Positions 47,567-56,597 of a stretch of DNA of 64,000 bases are shown in pieces. How positions within the stretch are numbered: the stretch's first letter is position 1; each line of letters starts with the position of its first letter. Position numbers and translations under genes: made by a program. Location: contig OZ251255.1 of the NCBI GenBank assembly GCA_965240325.2, positions 186,001 to 250,000 of the forward strand, in the 5' to 3' direction. Under the pieces are notes generated by a model. It searched no databases. It had not been told where the DNA came from and saw nothing but the letters and a program-made list of their open reading frames with translations. Source of the stretch: Rebecca billardiae RCC1528. Its lineage: Eukaryota; Haptophyta.

Positions 47567-49261
47567 TTATTCGCCGCCACCACTCACCGCCAGTCGCATC
47601 AGCGCGGACAGACGTCGCCGCCTCCGCCGCTTCTGCTGGCCCGCCGCCTGCCGAGCGCCCTCCCGCCTCCGCGACGGCGCGCGCGCCTTGGCGCTCTGCC
47701 CCTTTCCCAATGCGCGCAGCGCCTTCTTCTCCTCTGGGCTGATGGGGCGCGCGGCGTTCCACTCGGCCGAACGGACGTCCGGCGGCGGCGGGCCGTCTGC
47801 TGGGCAGGCCTGCGCCAGCATCGCCTCGAGCGTGCCGCCGCTCGTCTGCCACGCGCTCGCGCCAGACGTGTACTTGGAGCCTGAGTTGTGGAAAGCAAGG
47901 AGCGCGCGCAGCCGGCCGCGCTCGCACGGCAGCAGCTTCCGGACCAGGCTGAAGTTCTTGGCCGGCGGGGCGCGCGTATACGGGCACCGCTGTGCGTGCA
48001 GCCAGCAGCCGCCAAAGTACTCCTTCATCATGATGTTGTGCGTGTACGATGGGCGCACGCCCGCCCACGCCGCGACGAGCAGCTCGCGCGGCAGCACCCA
48101 CGACGCGGCGAACGGGTTGCGCGGCTCCCAGTACGTCCGCGCCACGCCCGCCGCGCCGCCGCTGCCACCTGCTGCCGCCGCTGCTGCGCCGACAGGGTCG
48201 ATGCGCACGCGCGCGTGCACGCCCATCGCCGGCCGCCAGTTGAGGTCGTTGGGCGCGATCGCGTCGAAGGGCACGTCGTTCATCCGCGCGGCGCGCCCGT
48301 CCACCACGCCGTCCGGACCGGTCCGGTTGCGCGGGTCGTTGAGCGCTTCGTGCCCCGCCGCCGCCTCCCACCTGACTAAACCGGGGAGCAGCCCGTGGCC
48401 CAGCACAGCTGTCTTGCCAGTGCCGTCGCCGCCCAGCTGGCGGTCGAGGGTGGCGAGCTCGGCCTGCAGCTCGAGCAGCGTGCTCGGCGTCCAGCCCAGG
48501 TCGTCCTCGACGTACGCGAAGTGCGAGAAGCGCAGCCGGTTCCGCCACACGACCTCAACGTGCATGCCGGTGAGGCGGTCGCCCACCGACCGCGGGTGGT
48601 ACCGCACCGCCGCTTGGAAGGGCGACGAGCGGCGCGCGCAGCCGAGCGGCGTGCACGGCGGGTCGGCGGCGCCGGCCGCTTCGGGCGCAGCACCACGGCC
48701 GCCGCCGCCGCCGCCACCACCCGACGCGCAGCGCAGCACACGCTCCCAATAGCTGCCCTCCGGCAGCTTCGCCGCGTCCACGTGCAGAGCCGCCGCCTGC
48801 CCCGCGGCACAGAGCCCAGCGACAGACTCCAAAAGGATCGCGCGCGCAGCTGCCTTCCCGCCGCCGTACGCGGCGGTGAGGACGAGCCAGCTCGGGCCGT
48901 CCGAGGCGGGTGGCGCGCTGAACTCGGGCACGTCCGTGTGCCCGTGGTGCACGCTCAGCACCACGCCCTCGCCCGAGCCGCCGCTGCCGGCGGCAGCGGC
49001 AGTGGCATTCCTGCCCGCCGATGCCGCGCTCGCCGGCGCCGCGGCACCGGGCACACCTCGCCGCGCAGCGTCCGGCCGCGCGAGATCACCCGCGTCCGCT
49101 TTGATCAGCGACAGCTCCGCCACCTCCGGCGGGCGCAGCTGCGTGCGGGAACCACCGCGCTCCGATCCGTCCTGCCGCTCAGACGAGTTCGCAGCGAGGG
49201 CGGCGGCGCCGAGGAGGAGTCCGGCGAGGAGTAGCGTGAGCAGCACGGTGCTCGCCCCCAT
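47567..49261 (-). CDS. Type II membrane protein, putative glycosyltransferase, paralogue 1
   Basis: 564 residues, intronless. The ATG at 49261 is preceded by an in-frame TAG 15 codon-positions or less upstream, fixing the start. MGASTVLLTLLLAGLLLGAAALAA is an uncleaved anchor or signal. The lumenal part has SWLVLTAAYGGG, then FSHFAYVEDDLGWTPSTLL (EDD about residues 250-253), FDAIAPNDLNWRPAMG, FAASWVLPRELL and SYTHNIMMKEYFGGCW. The acidic EDD resembles metal-binding DxD motifs of Golgi glycosyltransferases, but I cannot assign a CAZy family. Basic C-terminal tail (QQKRRRRRR). Paralogue 2 lies directly upstream on the same strand. The start is only about 60 bp from the dispersed repeat at 49320-49359. 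Confidence 0.65.
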   Translation of the reverse strand: MGASTVLLTLLLAGLLLGAAALAANSSERQDGSERGGSRTQLRPPEVAELSLIKADAGDLARPDAARRGVPGAAAPASAASAGRNATAAAAGSGGSGEGVVLSVHHGHTDVPEFSAPPASDGPSWLVLTAAYGGGKAAARAILLESVAGLCAAGQAAALHVDAAKLPEGSYWERVLRCASGGGGGGGGRGAAPEAAGAADPPCTPLGCARRSSPFQAAVRYHPRSVGDRLTGMHVEVVWRNRLRFSHFAYVEDDLGWTPSTLLELQAELATLDRQLGGDGTGKTAVLGHGLLPGLVRWEAAAGHEALNDPRNRTGPDGVVDGRAARMNDVPFDAIAPNDLNWRPAMGVHARVRIDPVGAAAAAAGGSGGAAGVARTYWEPRNPFAASWVLPRELLVAAWAGVRPSYTHNIMMKEYFGGCWLHAQRCPYTRAPPAKNFSLVRKLLPCERGRLRALLAFHNSGSKYTSGASAWQTSGGTLEAMLAQACPADGPPPPDVRSAEWNAARPISPEEKKALRALGKGQSAKARAPSRRREGARQAAGQQKRRRRRRLSALMRLAVSGGGE

Positions 49262-49614
49262 GATGATTACAGTTGACTAAGAATAAGAGACGCACACAGC
49301 TCAGGCAGGCGAGATTACGTACAGTTTACTATGTTTTAATAACGTGCACACTTGGTTAACAGTAGGTGGCTTATCATACATTCATACCCCCATACTGACG
49401 ACATTTTTGCCGCGCGTCGTGTACTGCTCTTCTTGCAGCGCTAAATATACCTGACGGAGCTCACGCCCATTATGATATACGAAACACCGGCACCGGATGG
49501 TCATGAAAGCGCCGCGACGGCTTATCGCGCCATGATTCGCGGGTACATTGATTGGTGACAGTGCGCGGGGCTGCGCAGCCTGCTCCCAGTGCGCGCCGCC
49601 GCGGGTGCAGGCTG
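49262..49614. other. Intergenic between the two paralogues
   Basis: No gene seen. AT-rich relative to flanks. It contains the dispersed ~38-bp repeat (49320-49359, minus) close to the start of paralogue 1 and the 3' end of paralogue 2. Confidence 0.6.
49320..49359 (-). repeat. Dispersed ~38-bp repeat, copy 3
   Basis: Reverse complement reads TTAACCAAGTGTGCACGTTA, then TTAAAACATAGTAAACTGTA, matching 1822-1860 and 5631-5667 with a small TTA indel. It points toward the start codon at 49261. Confidence 0.7.
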
Positions 49615-51408
49615 TCACGCGGCCGTCGCGGCCACCATCGCGGCGAGTCGCCTCCGCCGCCTGCGCGCCCTCCGCGCGCGCGCCTTGCCGCCCTGCCCCT
49701 TCCCCGATCGGCGCGCGCGCCACTGCCGCCAGCGCGCCGCGCGCAGCGCCTTCTTCGCCTCTGGGCGCAGGTGGCGCGTGCCGTTCCACTGAGCCGAGCG
49801 CACGTCCGGCGGCGGCGGGCCGTCTGCTGGGCAGGCCTGCGCCAGCATCGCCTCGAGCGTGCCGCCGACCGAGTACCGCGCGCCGTCGCCCAGCGTGTAC
49901 TTCGAGCCCGAGTTGTGCAGCGCGAGCAGCGCGCGCAGCCGGCCGCGCTCGCACGGCAGCAGCTTCCGGACCAGGCTGAAGTTCTTGGGCGGCGGGCCGT
50001 ACGCAAACGGCTGTGCGTAAAGCCAGCAGCCGCCAAAGTATTCTTTAATCATCTTGTTGTGCGTGAAAGACGGGCGCGCACCCGCCCACGCCGCGACGAG
50101 CAGCTCGCGCGGCAGCACCCACGACGCGGCGAACGGGTTGCGCGGCTCCCAGTACGTCCGCGCCACGCCCGCCGCACCGCCACCGCTGCCGCCTGCCGCC
50201 GCCGCTGCTGCGCCGACAGGGTCGATGCGCACGCGCGAGCGCACGCCCATCGCCGGCCGCCAGTTGAGGTCGTTGGGCGCGATCGCGTCGAAGGGCACGT
50301 CGTTCATCCGCGCGGCGCGCCCGTCCACCACGCCGTCCGGACCGGTCCGGTTGCGCGGGTCGTTGAGCGCTTCGTGCCCCGCCGCCGCCTCCCACCTGAC
50401 TAAACCGGGGAGCAGCCCGTGGCCCAGCACAGCTGTCTTGCCAGTGCCGTCGCCGCCCAGCTGGCGGTCGAGGGTGGCGAGCTCGGCCTGCAGCGCGAGC
50501 AGCGTGCTCGGCGTCCAGCCCAGGTCGTCCTCGACGTACGCGAAGTGCGAGAAGCGCAGCCGGTTCCGCCACACCACCCGGACGTGCATGCCGGTGAGGA
50601 AATCTCCCACCGATCTCGGGTGGTACCGGATGGCCGCTTGGAAGGGCGACGAGCGGCGCGCGCAGCCGAGCGGCGTGCACGGCGGGTCGGCGGCGCCGGC
50701 CGCTTCGGGCGCAGCACCACGGCCGCCGCCGCCCGACGCGCAGCGCACCGCGCGCTCCCAGTAGCTGCCCTCCGGCAGATTCGCCGCGTCCACGTGCAGA
50801 GCCGCCGCCTGCCCCGCGGCACAGAGCCCGGCGAGAGATTCGAAAAAGATCGCCCGCACCGCCTCGCGCCCGCCGCCGTACGCGGCAGTGAGGACGAGCC
50901 AGCTCGGGCCGTCCGAGGCGGGCGGCGCGCTGAAATCGGGCACGTCCTTGTGCCCGTGGTGCACGCTCAGCACCACGCGCCCGCCCGAGCCGCCGCTGCC
51001 GGCGGCGGCGGCGGTGGCAGCGCTGCTCGGCGCGCCGCCCGCCGGCGCCGCGCTCGCCGGTGCCGCGCTCGCCGGCGCCGCGGCACCGGGCACGCCACGC
51101 CGCGCAGCGGCCGGGCGCGAGAATCCCGCGAGCGCCAGATCACCCGCGTCCAGCTCGATCGGCGACAGCTCCGCCACCTCCGGCGGGCGCAGCTGCGCGC
51201 GGAAGCCGCCGCGCGTCAAGCCGACCAGCCGCTCAGACGAGTGCGCGGCGAGGGCGGCGGCGGAGAGGAGCAGTCCGGCGAGGAGCAGCGTGAGCAGCGC
51301 GGTGCTCGCCGCCATGTCCGAGGCCGGCGGCCCCGCGCCGGGCAGCGGCGGCGCGCGCCGGCCCGGCTCGGCGCCGTCGTCGTCATCGTCGAACGCCCCG
51401 GGGTCCAT
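49615..51408 (-). CDS. Type II membrane protein, putative glycosyltransferase, paralogue 2
   Basis: 597 residues from the ATG at 51408 (MDPGAFDDDDDGAEPGRR). An internal ATG at 51315 (MAASTALLTLLLAGLL) aligns with the start of paralogue 1, so either may be used; the longer form adds an acidic cytoplasmic tail. The lumenal part matches paralogue 1 closely, including FSHFAYVEDDLGWTPSTLL, FDAIAPNDLNWRPAMG and FAASWVLPRELL. Differences cluster in the Ala-rich stem and near the C-terminus (YAQPFAYGPPPKNFSLV versus HAQRCPYTRAPPAKNFSLV). A recent tandem duplicate with functional divergence limited to edges. The glycosyltransferase call is inferred from topology and the EDD motif only. Confidence 0.65.
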   Translation of the reverse strand: MDPGAFDDDDDGAEPGRRAPPLPGAGPPASDMAASTALLTLLLAGLLLSAAALAAHSSERLVGLTRGGFRAQLRPPEVAELSPIELDAGDLALAGFSRPAAARRGVPGAAAPASAAPASAAPAGGAPSSAATAAAAGSGGSGGRVVLSVHHGHKDVPDFSAPPASDGPSWLVLTAAYGGGREAVRAIFFESLAGLCAAGQAAALHVDAANLPEGSYWERAVRCASGGGGRGAAPEAAGAADPPCTPLGCARRSSPFQAAIRYHPRSVGDFLTGMHVRVVWRNRLRFSHFAYVEDDLGWTPSTLLALQAELATLDRQLGGDGTGKTAVLGHGLLPGLVRWEAAAGHEALNDPRNRTGPDGVVDGRAARMNDVPFDAIAPNDLNWRPAMGVRSRVRIDPVGAAAAAAGGSGGGAAGVARTYWEPRNPFAASWVLPRELLVAAWAGARPSFTHNKMIKEYFGGCWLYAQPFAYGPPPKNFSLVRKLLPCERGRLRALLALHNSGSKYTLGDGARYSVGGTLEAMLAQACPADGPPPPDVRSAQWNGTRHLRPEAKKALRAARWRQWRARRSGKGQGGKARARRARRRRRRLAAMVAATAA

Positions 51409-51656
51409 CCTGCGGCGGCCCCTCGCGATCAAGAATGGCCGCACGCACAGTCGTGCGTGTTTGCGCTTGATTCTGGCGGATGAAACGTTTCGTTTTGATG
51501 CGCGCGCATTATTGATTGGTAATATTATCACAGTCGTCGGCGGGCGGGCGTGTGGGCATCGAGGCGGCGGGACCTTCGAGCACGACTGCCGGCGAGGGCC
51601 TAGCACTGTCCCTCCCCCGCGCACCGACACGCACGCGGCCCACACGCCCGCGCGCC

Positions 51657-52451
51657 TCAGCCCTGCTGCCGCCGCCACTCGCCGCGCGCGGGCGCGCGGC
51701 CGCGCCGCCTGCGGTGCCGCTGGTTGAGCTCCGGCTGCACGACGCACGAGCTGTTCGAGCTGGCCTCCACGCCGACGGTGTTGTTGGCGTGGCGCACGAG
51801 GCGGAGGCACGCCACGCGCGCCGGGTCGCCGTCGCCGTCGTTGAACTCGCCCTTCACCGCGCAGCGGTCGCAGTCGAGCGCGCCGCGGCCCGCGTGAGCG
51901 CATGCTGGGCTTGACACCCACAAGGAGCGCGCGGCGCCGCCCACGCGGAAGTCGGGGCAGGTCCACGTGACGCGCTCGCGCGTGGCGCGGCCGCTCACGC
52001 GGAGGGTGAGCGTGCCCGTCAGCGCGTAGTCCAGCGCCGCCGGCGCGTCCCCCTTCGCCGCGCCCATCCCCAGCGTCGCGTGCGGCCGCAGCCCCGCTGT
52101 GAACGCCTTGGCAATCAGCTCGGCGGCGCCGCGCGGCGGCGTGCCGCCGGTGGACCTGACGCCGATGTCTGAGACGCCCGAGCCGAAGCCGATCGTCTGC
52201 TGCCACCCGTCCACCCGCCACCCCGGGATCGCCTTGCGCACGTCGTAGTCGACGTGGATCCCGAAGAGAGAGCCGCCGCTGAACACGATCTGCTGCTCGC
52301 TGCCGCTCGTGGCGCTGGCGCCGCGCTCGCGGGCGCGGGCGGCGGGAGGCGGCGGGGGGGCAGAGCACCAGGCGAGGTAGCCGACGTAGAGCGCCGCGCC
52401 GGAGAGCACGAGCGCGGTGCTCACGGCCACGGCGCGCGTTCGCCGCGCCAT
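51657..52451 (-). CDS. Small membrane-anchored protein, unrecognised
   Basis: 264 residues, intronless, ATG at 52451. The N-terminus RRTRAVAVSTALVLSGAALYVGYLAW is a signal anchor followed by a Pro-rich stretch. The body contains QQIVFSGGSLFGIHVDYDV, GWRVDGWQQTIGFGSGVSD and YALTGTLTLRVSG, a beta-rich pattern. Five or six Cys follow (TWTCPDF, SSPACAHAG, LDCDRCAV, ARVACLRL, SSCVVQPEL) and NNT/NSS sequons, consistent with a secreted or lumenal disulfide-bonded domain. The C-terminus is Arg-rich. I do not recognise the family. It lies on the same strand as its glycosyltransferase-like neighbours, 248 bp from paralogue 2. Confidence 0.55.
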   Translation of the reverse strand: MARRTRAVAVSTALVLSGAALYVGYLAWCSAPPPPPAARARERGASATSGSEQQIVFSGGSLFGIHVDYDVRKAIPGWRVDGWQQTIGFGSGVSDIGVRSTGGTPPRGAAELIAKAFTAGLRPHATLGMGAAKGDAPAALDYALTGTLTLRVSGRATRERVTWTCPDFRVGGAARSLWVSSPACAHAGRGALDCDRCAVKGEFNDGDGDPARVACLRLVRHANNTVGVEASSNSSCVVQPELNQRHRRRRGRAPARGEWRRQQG

Positions 52452-52832
52452 GCCGGCCGCGAGAATGAGGATTGAGGTGGGCTGGCGGCCGGACGCACGG
52501 CTGCCGCCCTTTTCGATGGCGGCGTTTTCTACCGATGGGGGTACTTTTCTACCGCCCGGCGAGGTCTCGCAGCGATCACGATGGCGGACGACGACGGCCG
52601 GGTGGCGTGACGCAAAGGTGCCAACAAGACCCTCTGTCAGAGCGAGCTGCCGCCAGCAGCTCGCTCCCCAGCCAGGCCCCCCTCTCCGCCCTCGTCAGAG
52701 CACCAACCGCCGCCGACGCCAACGACCGTTCCAACGCGGCCGGTCAGGCCATCCCGCCAAAGCCGGAAGTCAACGCACCGGCTTTTATTGGCCGCGGACT
52801 GACGGGCCGGCCGCGCGGGCGCGGCGGTTCGG
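52452..52832. other. Intergenic between the small anchored protein and exostosin genes
   Basis: No gene seen. A near-repeat TTTTCTACCG occurs twice near 52526 and 52547, just upstream of the small anchored protein gene. Confidence 0.5.
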
Positions 52833-55284
52833 TCAGGCGGTGCGCGCGCGGCGGCGGCGGCGGCGGCGGTGCGAGAGGTCGAGGATGAAGTCGAGCTGCT
52901 CCGTGCTCATCGGGTCCCGGATCGAGCCGTCCTGGAACGCGCACGGAATGCGCGCGCGGATCGCGCGCGTCGCGCGCGCCGGCCGGCCCGGCACCTCCGG
53001 CACGCGCGCGGCGTCGAGGAGCAGGTTGGTGGCGACGCGCGAGCCGGGGGCGTGCCAGAGCACGTCGGCGGCGAAGTGGCGCATCAGCGCGCGCGCGTGC
53101 GCGCGCCGCTCCACCGGCCACGCCGCGAGCACCTCCGCGAGCGCCGCGGGCGCGTCCGCCCGGAAAAGCGTCGAATTTGCGCGCGCGAGCATTAATTCAA
53201 ATGGCACAAAGCACTGAAACGGCACCGCCACGGCCATGGCCGCCTGCGCGACCAGGACGGGGATCGCGCCGAACTCGAAGCCCACGTACAGCCGGTCGCA
53301 CCCCGGCGTGTCCCCCCGGATCGAGAGGATGAACTCCGAGCGGGCGAAGAGCGAGCCTGCCAGCGAGGCCTGCGGGCGCGGCGCGGGGCGGGGCGCGCAC
53401 GGCGGGGCGGGCGCGGGGCGCGGGCGTGGCACGGGCCGGGGCGCGGGGCGGGGCGCGGGGCAGGGCGCGGACGGCGCGCGGGCGGGGCGGGGTGGGTGGC
53501 GGCAGGTGGCGGTAAGAGGGGCGGGGCACGGCGGGCGCGGTGTGAGATGGGAGCAGATCTGGCGCATACCCACCCGGCTGCGGCGTGGGGCGCGCGCGGC
53601 CGGGCGGCGCGCCCGCCCCCCACCTCCCGGCTTGCAGGATGCCTGCCTCCGCGCGCACACCGCCCGGGGGCGCCGCGCGCCCACCGCCCCGCACCTTGAA
53701 CCGCCCCTGGCAGGCGACGCTCACCTCGCTGCCCAGGTCGACCCGCCCACAGGCGGGCAGCCGGTACGTGCCCGAGGCCGCCAGCAGCACGTTGGAGGGC
53801 GGCACGCGCTGCCCTGAGAGCAGAGCCTTGGCCTGCGCCCGCGCGCGGGGGCGAGCGCGCGCGCGCGGGGGCGCGGGCGGGGGCGCGGGGCGGGGGCGCG
53901 GGCGGGGGCGCGGGCGAAGGGGTGGGGTCGATCGGTCGGGTCAGGGCGGGCAGGGGTGGGGGTGCCCCGCCCCCACGCGCGGGGCGCGCGGACCGCGCGC
54001 CGGTGCGCGCGCGCTGCGCCGACGCCCGCACATCCTCAACCCCGCGCGCAGCGCCACGCCCGCGCCCAGCCGCAGCAGCAGCGGCGGGCAGCGGCGGCGC
54101 GCGGCGCAGCGCACGCCCCGAGGGAGATCGCGATCTCCCTGGAGGGAGGGAGATCGCAATCTCCCGCCCTCGCGCGCAACTACCTGTATGAACATGGACG
54201 CCCGCATGTGGTAGCCCGGCCGCACGATCGGGTGGTGCACCGACGACTTGCCGCCGAAGAAAAACGTGATGTTGCGCACGCGCCCGCCGCCCGCGGCGCC
54301 GCCGTCCGCGGCGCCGCCGCTGCCGCCGCCCGGTGGCAGTGTGGCGTGCGCGTGCGCGCCCGCCCCGCCGGCCGCCCGCGCGCCCGCCGTGGCGTGCGAG
54401 CCCGCGCCCCCGTCGCCCCCCAGTCCGGGCGCCGCGCCCTCCCCGTACGCCCAGAGTCCGGAGCCCCGGTCCGTCTGCGGCGCCATCAGCGGGGCCACGT
54501 GCACCGCGCCGGCGCTCGAGTTCACCGACACGTGCGATCCAAACTGCATGCGGGGCGGGGCGGTGGGGGGCGGGGGCGGGGAGGGCGGGGCGGGGCGGGG
54601 CGGGGCGGCGACTTGGGGCTCGGCCGGTGGGGCGCGTGGCGGTGCCGCCCAACGCGCAGCGGCGATGAACAGGCCCCAGCATGGCTGCCGCCGCCCTCAG
54701 CATGGCTGCCGCCGCCCTCAGCATGGCTGCCGCCGCCCTCAGCATGGCTGCCGCCGCCCTCAGCATGGCTGCCGCCCCGGGCTGACAAGGGCCGGCGCTG
54801 GGTGGGCGGCTCGAGGGCGCCAAAGCCGCGCCGAGCGCGCGCGCGCGCCTGCTGCCACAGCGCCGGGGGCACGCCGTGGATGTCCTTGCGAGGCAGCGCC
54901 GCCTTGAGTCCGGCCGGGGGCACCCCCTGCAGCATGGAGGAGTTGGGCGTGTTCAGCCCGCGCCCGGACTCTCGGCTCCCGGACTTCCCGGACTTCCCGG
55001 ACTTCCCGCGCTGCCGGGCGGCAGGGGCGCTCCCCGCGGGTGCGCCGTGGCCAAGGCCGATGGTGTCGCCCCGCCCGACCGCGCCGCCCCGGCCGTCGAG
55101 GTGCCACTCGAAGCGCACCGCCTCGTGGTGCACCCAGAGAGCGTCTGGCATGCCTGTTACGCCGCAGCACGCGCGCGCGCGCCGCCACCGCGCACGTCAT
55201 CCATGGCGCAGTCGTCAGCCGGCGCAGACCAGACACAAGGGGATGCACCATGGTGGGCATCGCGAAGCAGCAGCCGCAGCAGCC

Positions 55285-55326
<42 letters not shown>

Positions 55327-55338
55327 ACAGCAGCAGCC

Positions 55339-55413
<75 letters not shown>

Positions 55414-56158
55414 GCAGCAGCAGCAGCAGCCGCAGCAGCAATCCGGGCACGGTGAGGGCGTCGCGTGGCAGCCGGGCGGCATGGGGGACGCCGTGCTCGG
55501 CCGCGGGCGCGGCGCACTGGCGGCGCGCGCCCCCCTCGCCCGGCCGTGGCGCTACCCGCTTTTACCCACCCGGTATGTCCTCGGGACGGACGTCATAGTG
55601 GAGCGCCACGAACAGGTGGTCCTGCGGGCGCGCGCGCCAGCTGGGCGTGGCCTGCACCGCCGCGAGCGTGCGCCGCGTGCGCGCGGCGAACGGCTCGGGG
55701 CACCAGTGGTCCACGCCGATCGCCACCGGCGGCACGAGCAGCAGCGCCTCCTCCGGCCGCCGCACGCGCCACGGGTGGTTGAGCAGCTGCTCCAGAAAGT
55801 GGACGTCGCCCGTGTGCCGCGCGCCGGCCCAGGAGCGGTAGTGCGGGCAGCCCTTGTACGAGGCGATGAGCTGCGCTGCGTTGATCCCGCCCACGCCGTC
55901 GTACATGTAGAACGGCACGGCGGGCAGCGAGGCGCGCTGCGCCTCCCACGCGCCGATGAGCGCTCGCGGCTCCCACGCTCGCCAGTCGAGCGGGCGGCCG
56001 TCCAGCGGGTGCGGCGGCGCGGGCGCGGCGTCGGCGGCGCGCGGAGGCGACGTGCGGCGCCGCGCGCGCGTGCGGTTGCGGTGCGCGTGCCGCTTCGCGC
56101 TCGCGCCGAGCAGCAGCAGCAGGCACACGCCGCGCGCCGCGCGCCCAGCGGGCCCCAT
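52833..56158 (-). CDS. Exostosin-family (GT47-type) glycosyltransferase
   Basis: Five exons: 56158-55570, 55153 to about 54873, 54543-54184, 53808-53695, 53369-52833; about 626 residues. The 3' end of exon 2 is the least certain join. The signal anchor is GVCLLLLLGAS. Exon 1 has VPFYMYDG, HTGDVHFLEQLLNHPWRV and DHLFVALHYDV, the N-terminal exostosin pattern. Exon 2 ends near RKDIHG, like the KDI(V)xP segment. Exon 3 has ITFFFGGKSSVHHP. The last exon has SEFILSIRGDTPGCDRLYVG and GAIPVLVAQ, corresponding to the S-F-x-x-x-x-x-GDT and G-x-IPV signature of exostosins. Such Golgi enzymes build heparan-like or plant-type wall polysaccharides. Introns carry tandem repeats (54677-54777, 55267-55440). 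Head-to-head with the gene at 56488. Confidence 0.8.
54677..54777 (+). repeat. 21-bp minisatellite, five units
   Basis: Five tandem copies of a unit beginning CAGCATGGCTGCCGCCGC. They lie in the proposed second exostosin intron; if exonic they would encode GGSHAEG repeats on the minus strand. Confidence 0.95.
55267..55440 (+). repeat. Long CAG-rich array in an exostosin intron
   Basis: CAG triplets with CCG, CCA, AAG and GAG interruptions over ~175 bp inside intron 55569-55154. On the sense strand it is CTG-rich and thus partly pyrimidine-rich, ahead of the 3' splice site GCGTAACAG. Confidence 0.95.
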
Positions 56159-56487
56159 GCTGCGCACGCGCAAGCACCAAGAAGAACCGATCCCTCATCG
56201 ATCCCTCCTGCCTGTACAGTCGTCAATCGTCAATCCCTTGCTGATCCTCTAACGGCTACCGTTCGTTAGTTAGTTAGCACTTGAAAGCCCGGGCGGAATG
56301 CCGGATCCGGGGCCAGTTTCGCTCAAGCCGTCAAGCGCGAGGATCATCAGCCCCGGACCCCAGTGCGAGTGTCTTTGACCGTCAGCAGGGCGGTGGCCCC
56401 CGCGTCTCAACCGCTGCGCGCCGCGGCGCCCACACAGCCGCCACCCTCGGACGAGGGCGGCGCGCGCGCGGGGGCGAGCGCGTGCAG
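56159..56487. promoter_or_regulatory. Divergent promoter region, exostosin / JHY-like gene
   Basis: 329 bp between opposing start codons. It contains a GTTAGTTAGTTAG run near 56265-56277. Bidirectional function is inferred from geometry. Confidence 0.4.
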
Positions 56488-56561
56488 ATGGCGACCGACT
56501 TTCTCGCGCGCTTCGGCGACAAGCTCTCCGTCGTGAACAAGGACGGCAGCGCCACGCGGCT

Positions 56562-56597
<36 letters not shown>

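Noticed and set aside
54522-54870. GGSHAEG peptide repeats as part of the exostosin protein
   Set aside because: They come from a 21-bp minisatellite and precede a good 3' splice site (GCATGCAG) in another frame, so this stretch is more likely intron. The donor near 54872 (GTGCCC) is weak, so some doubt remains.
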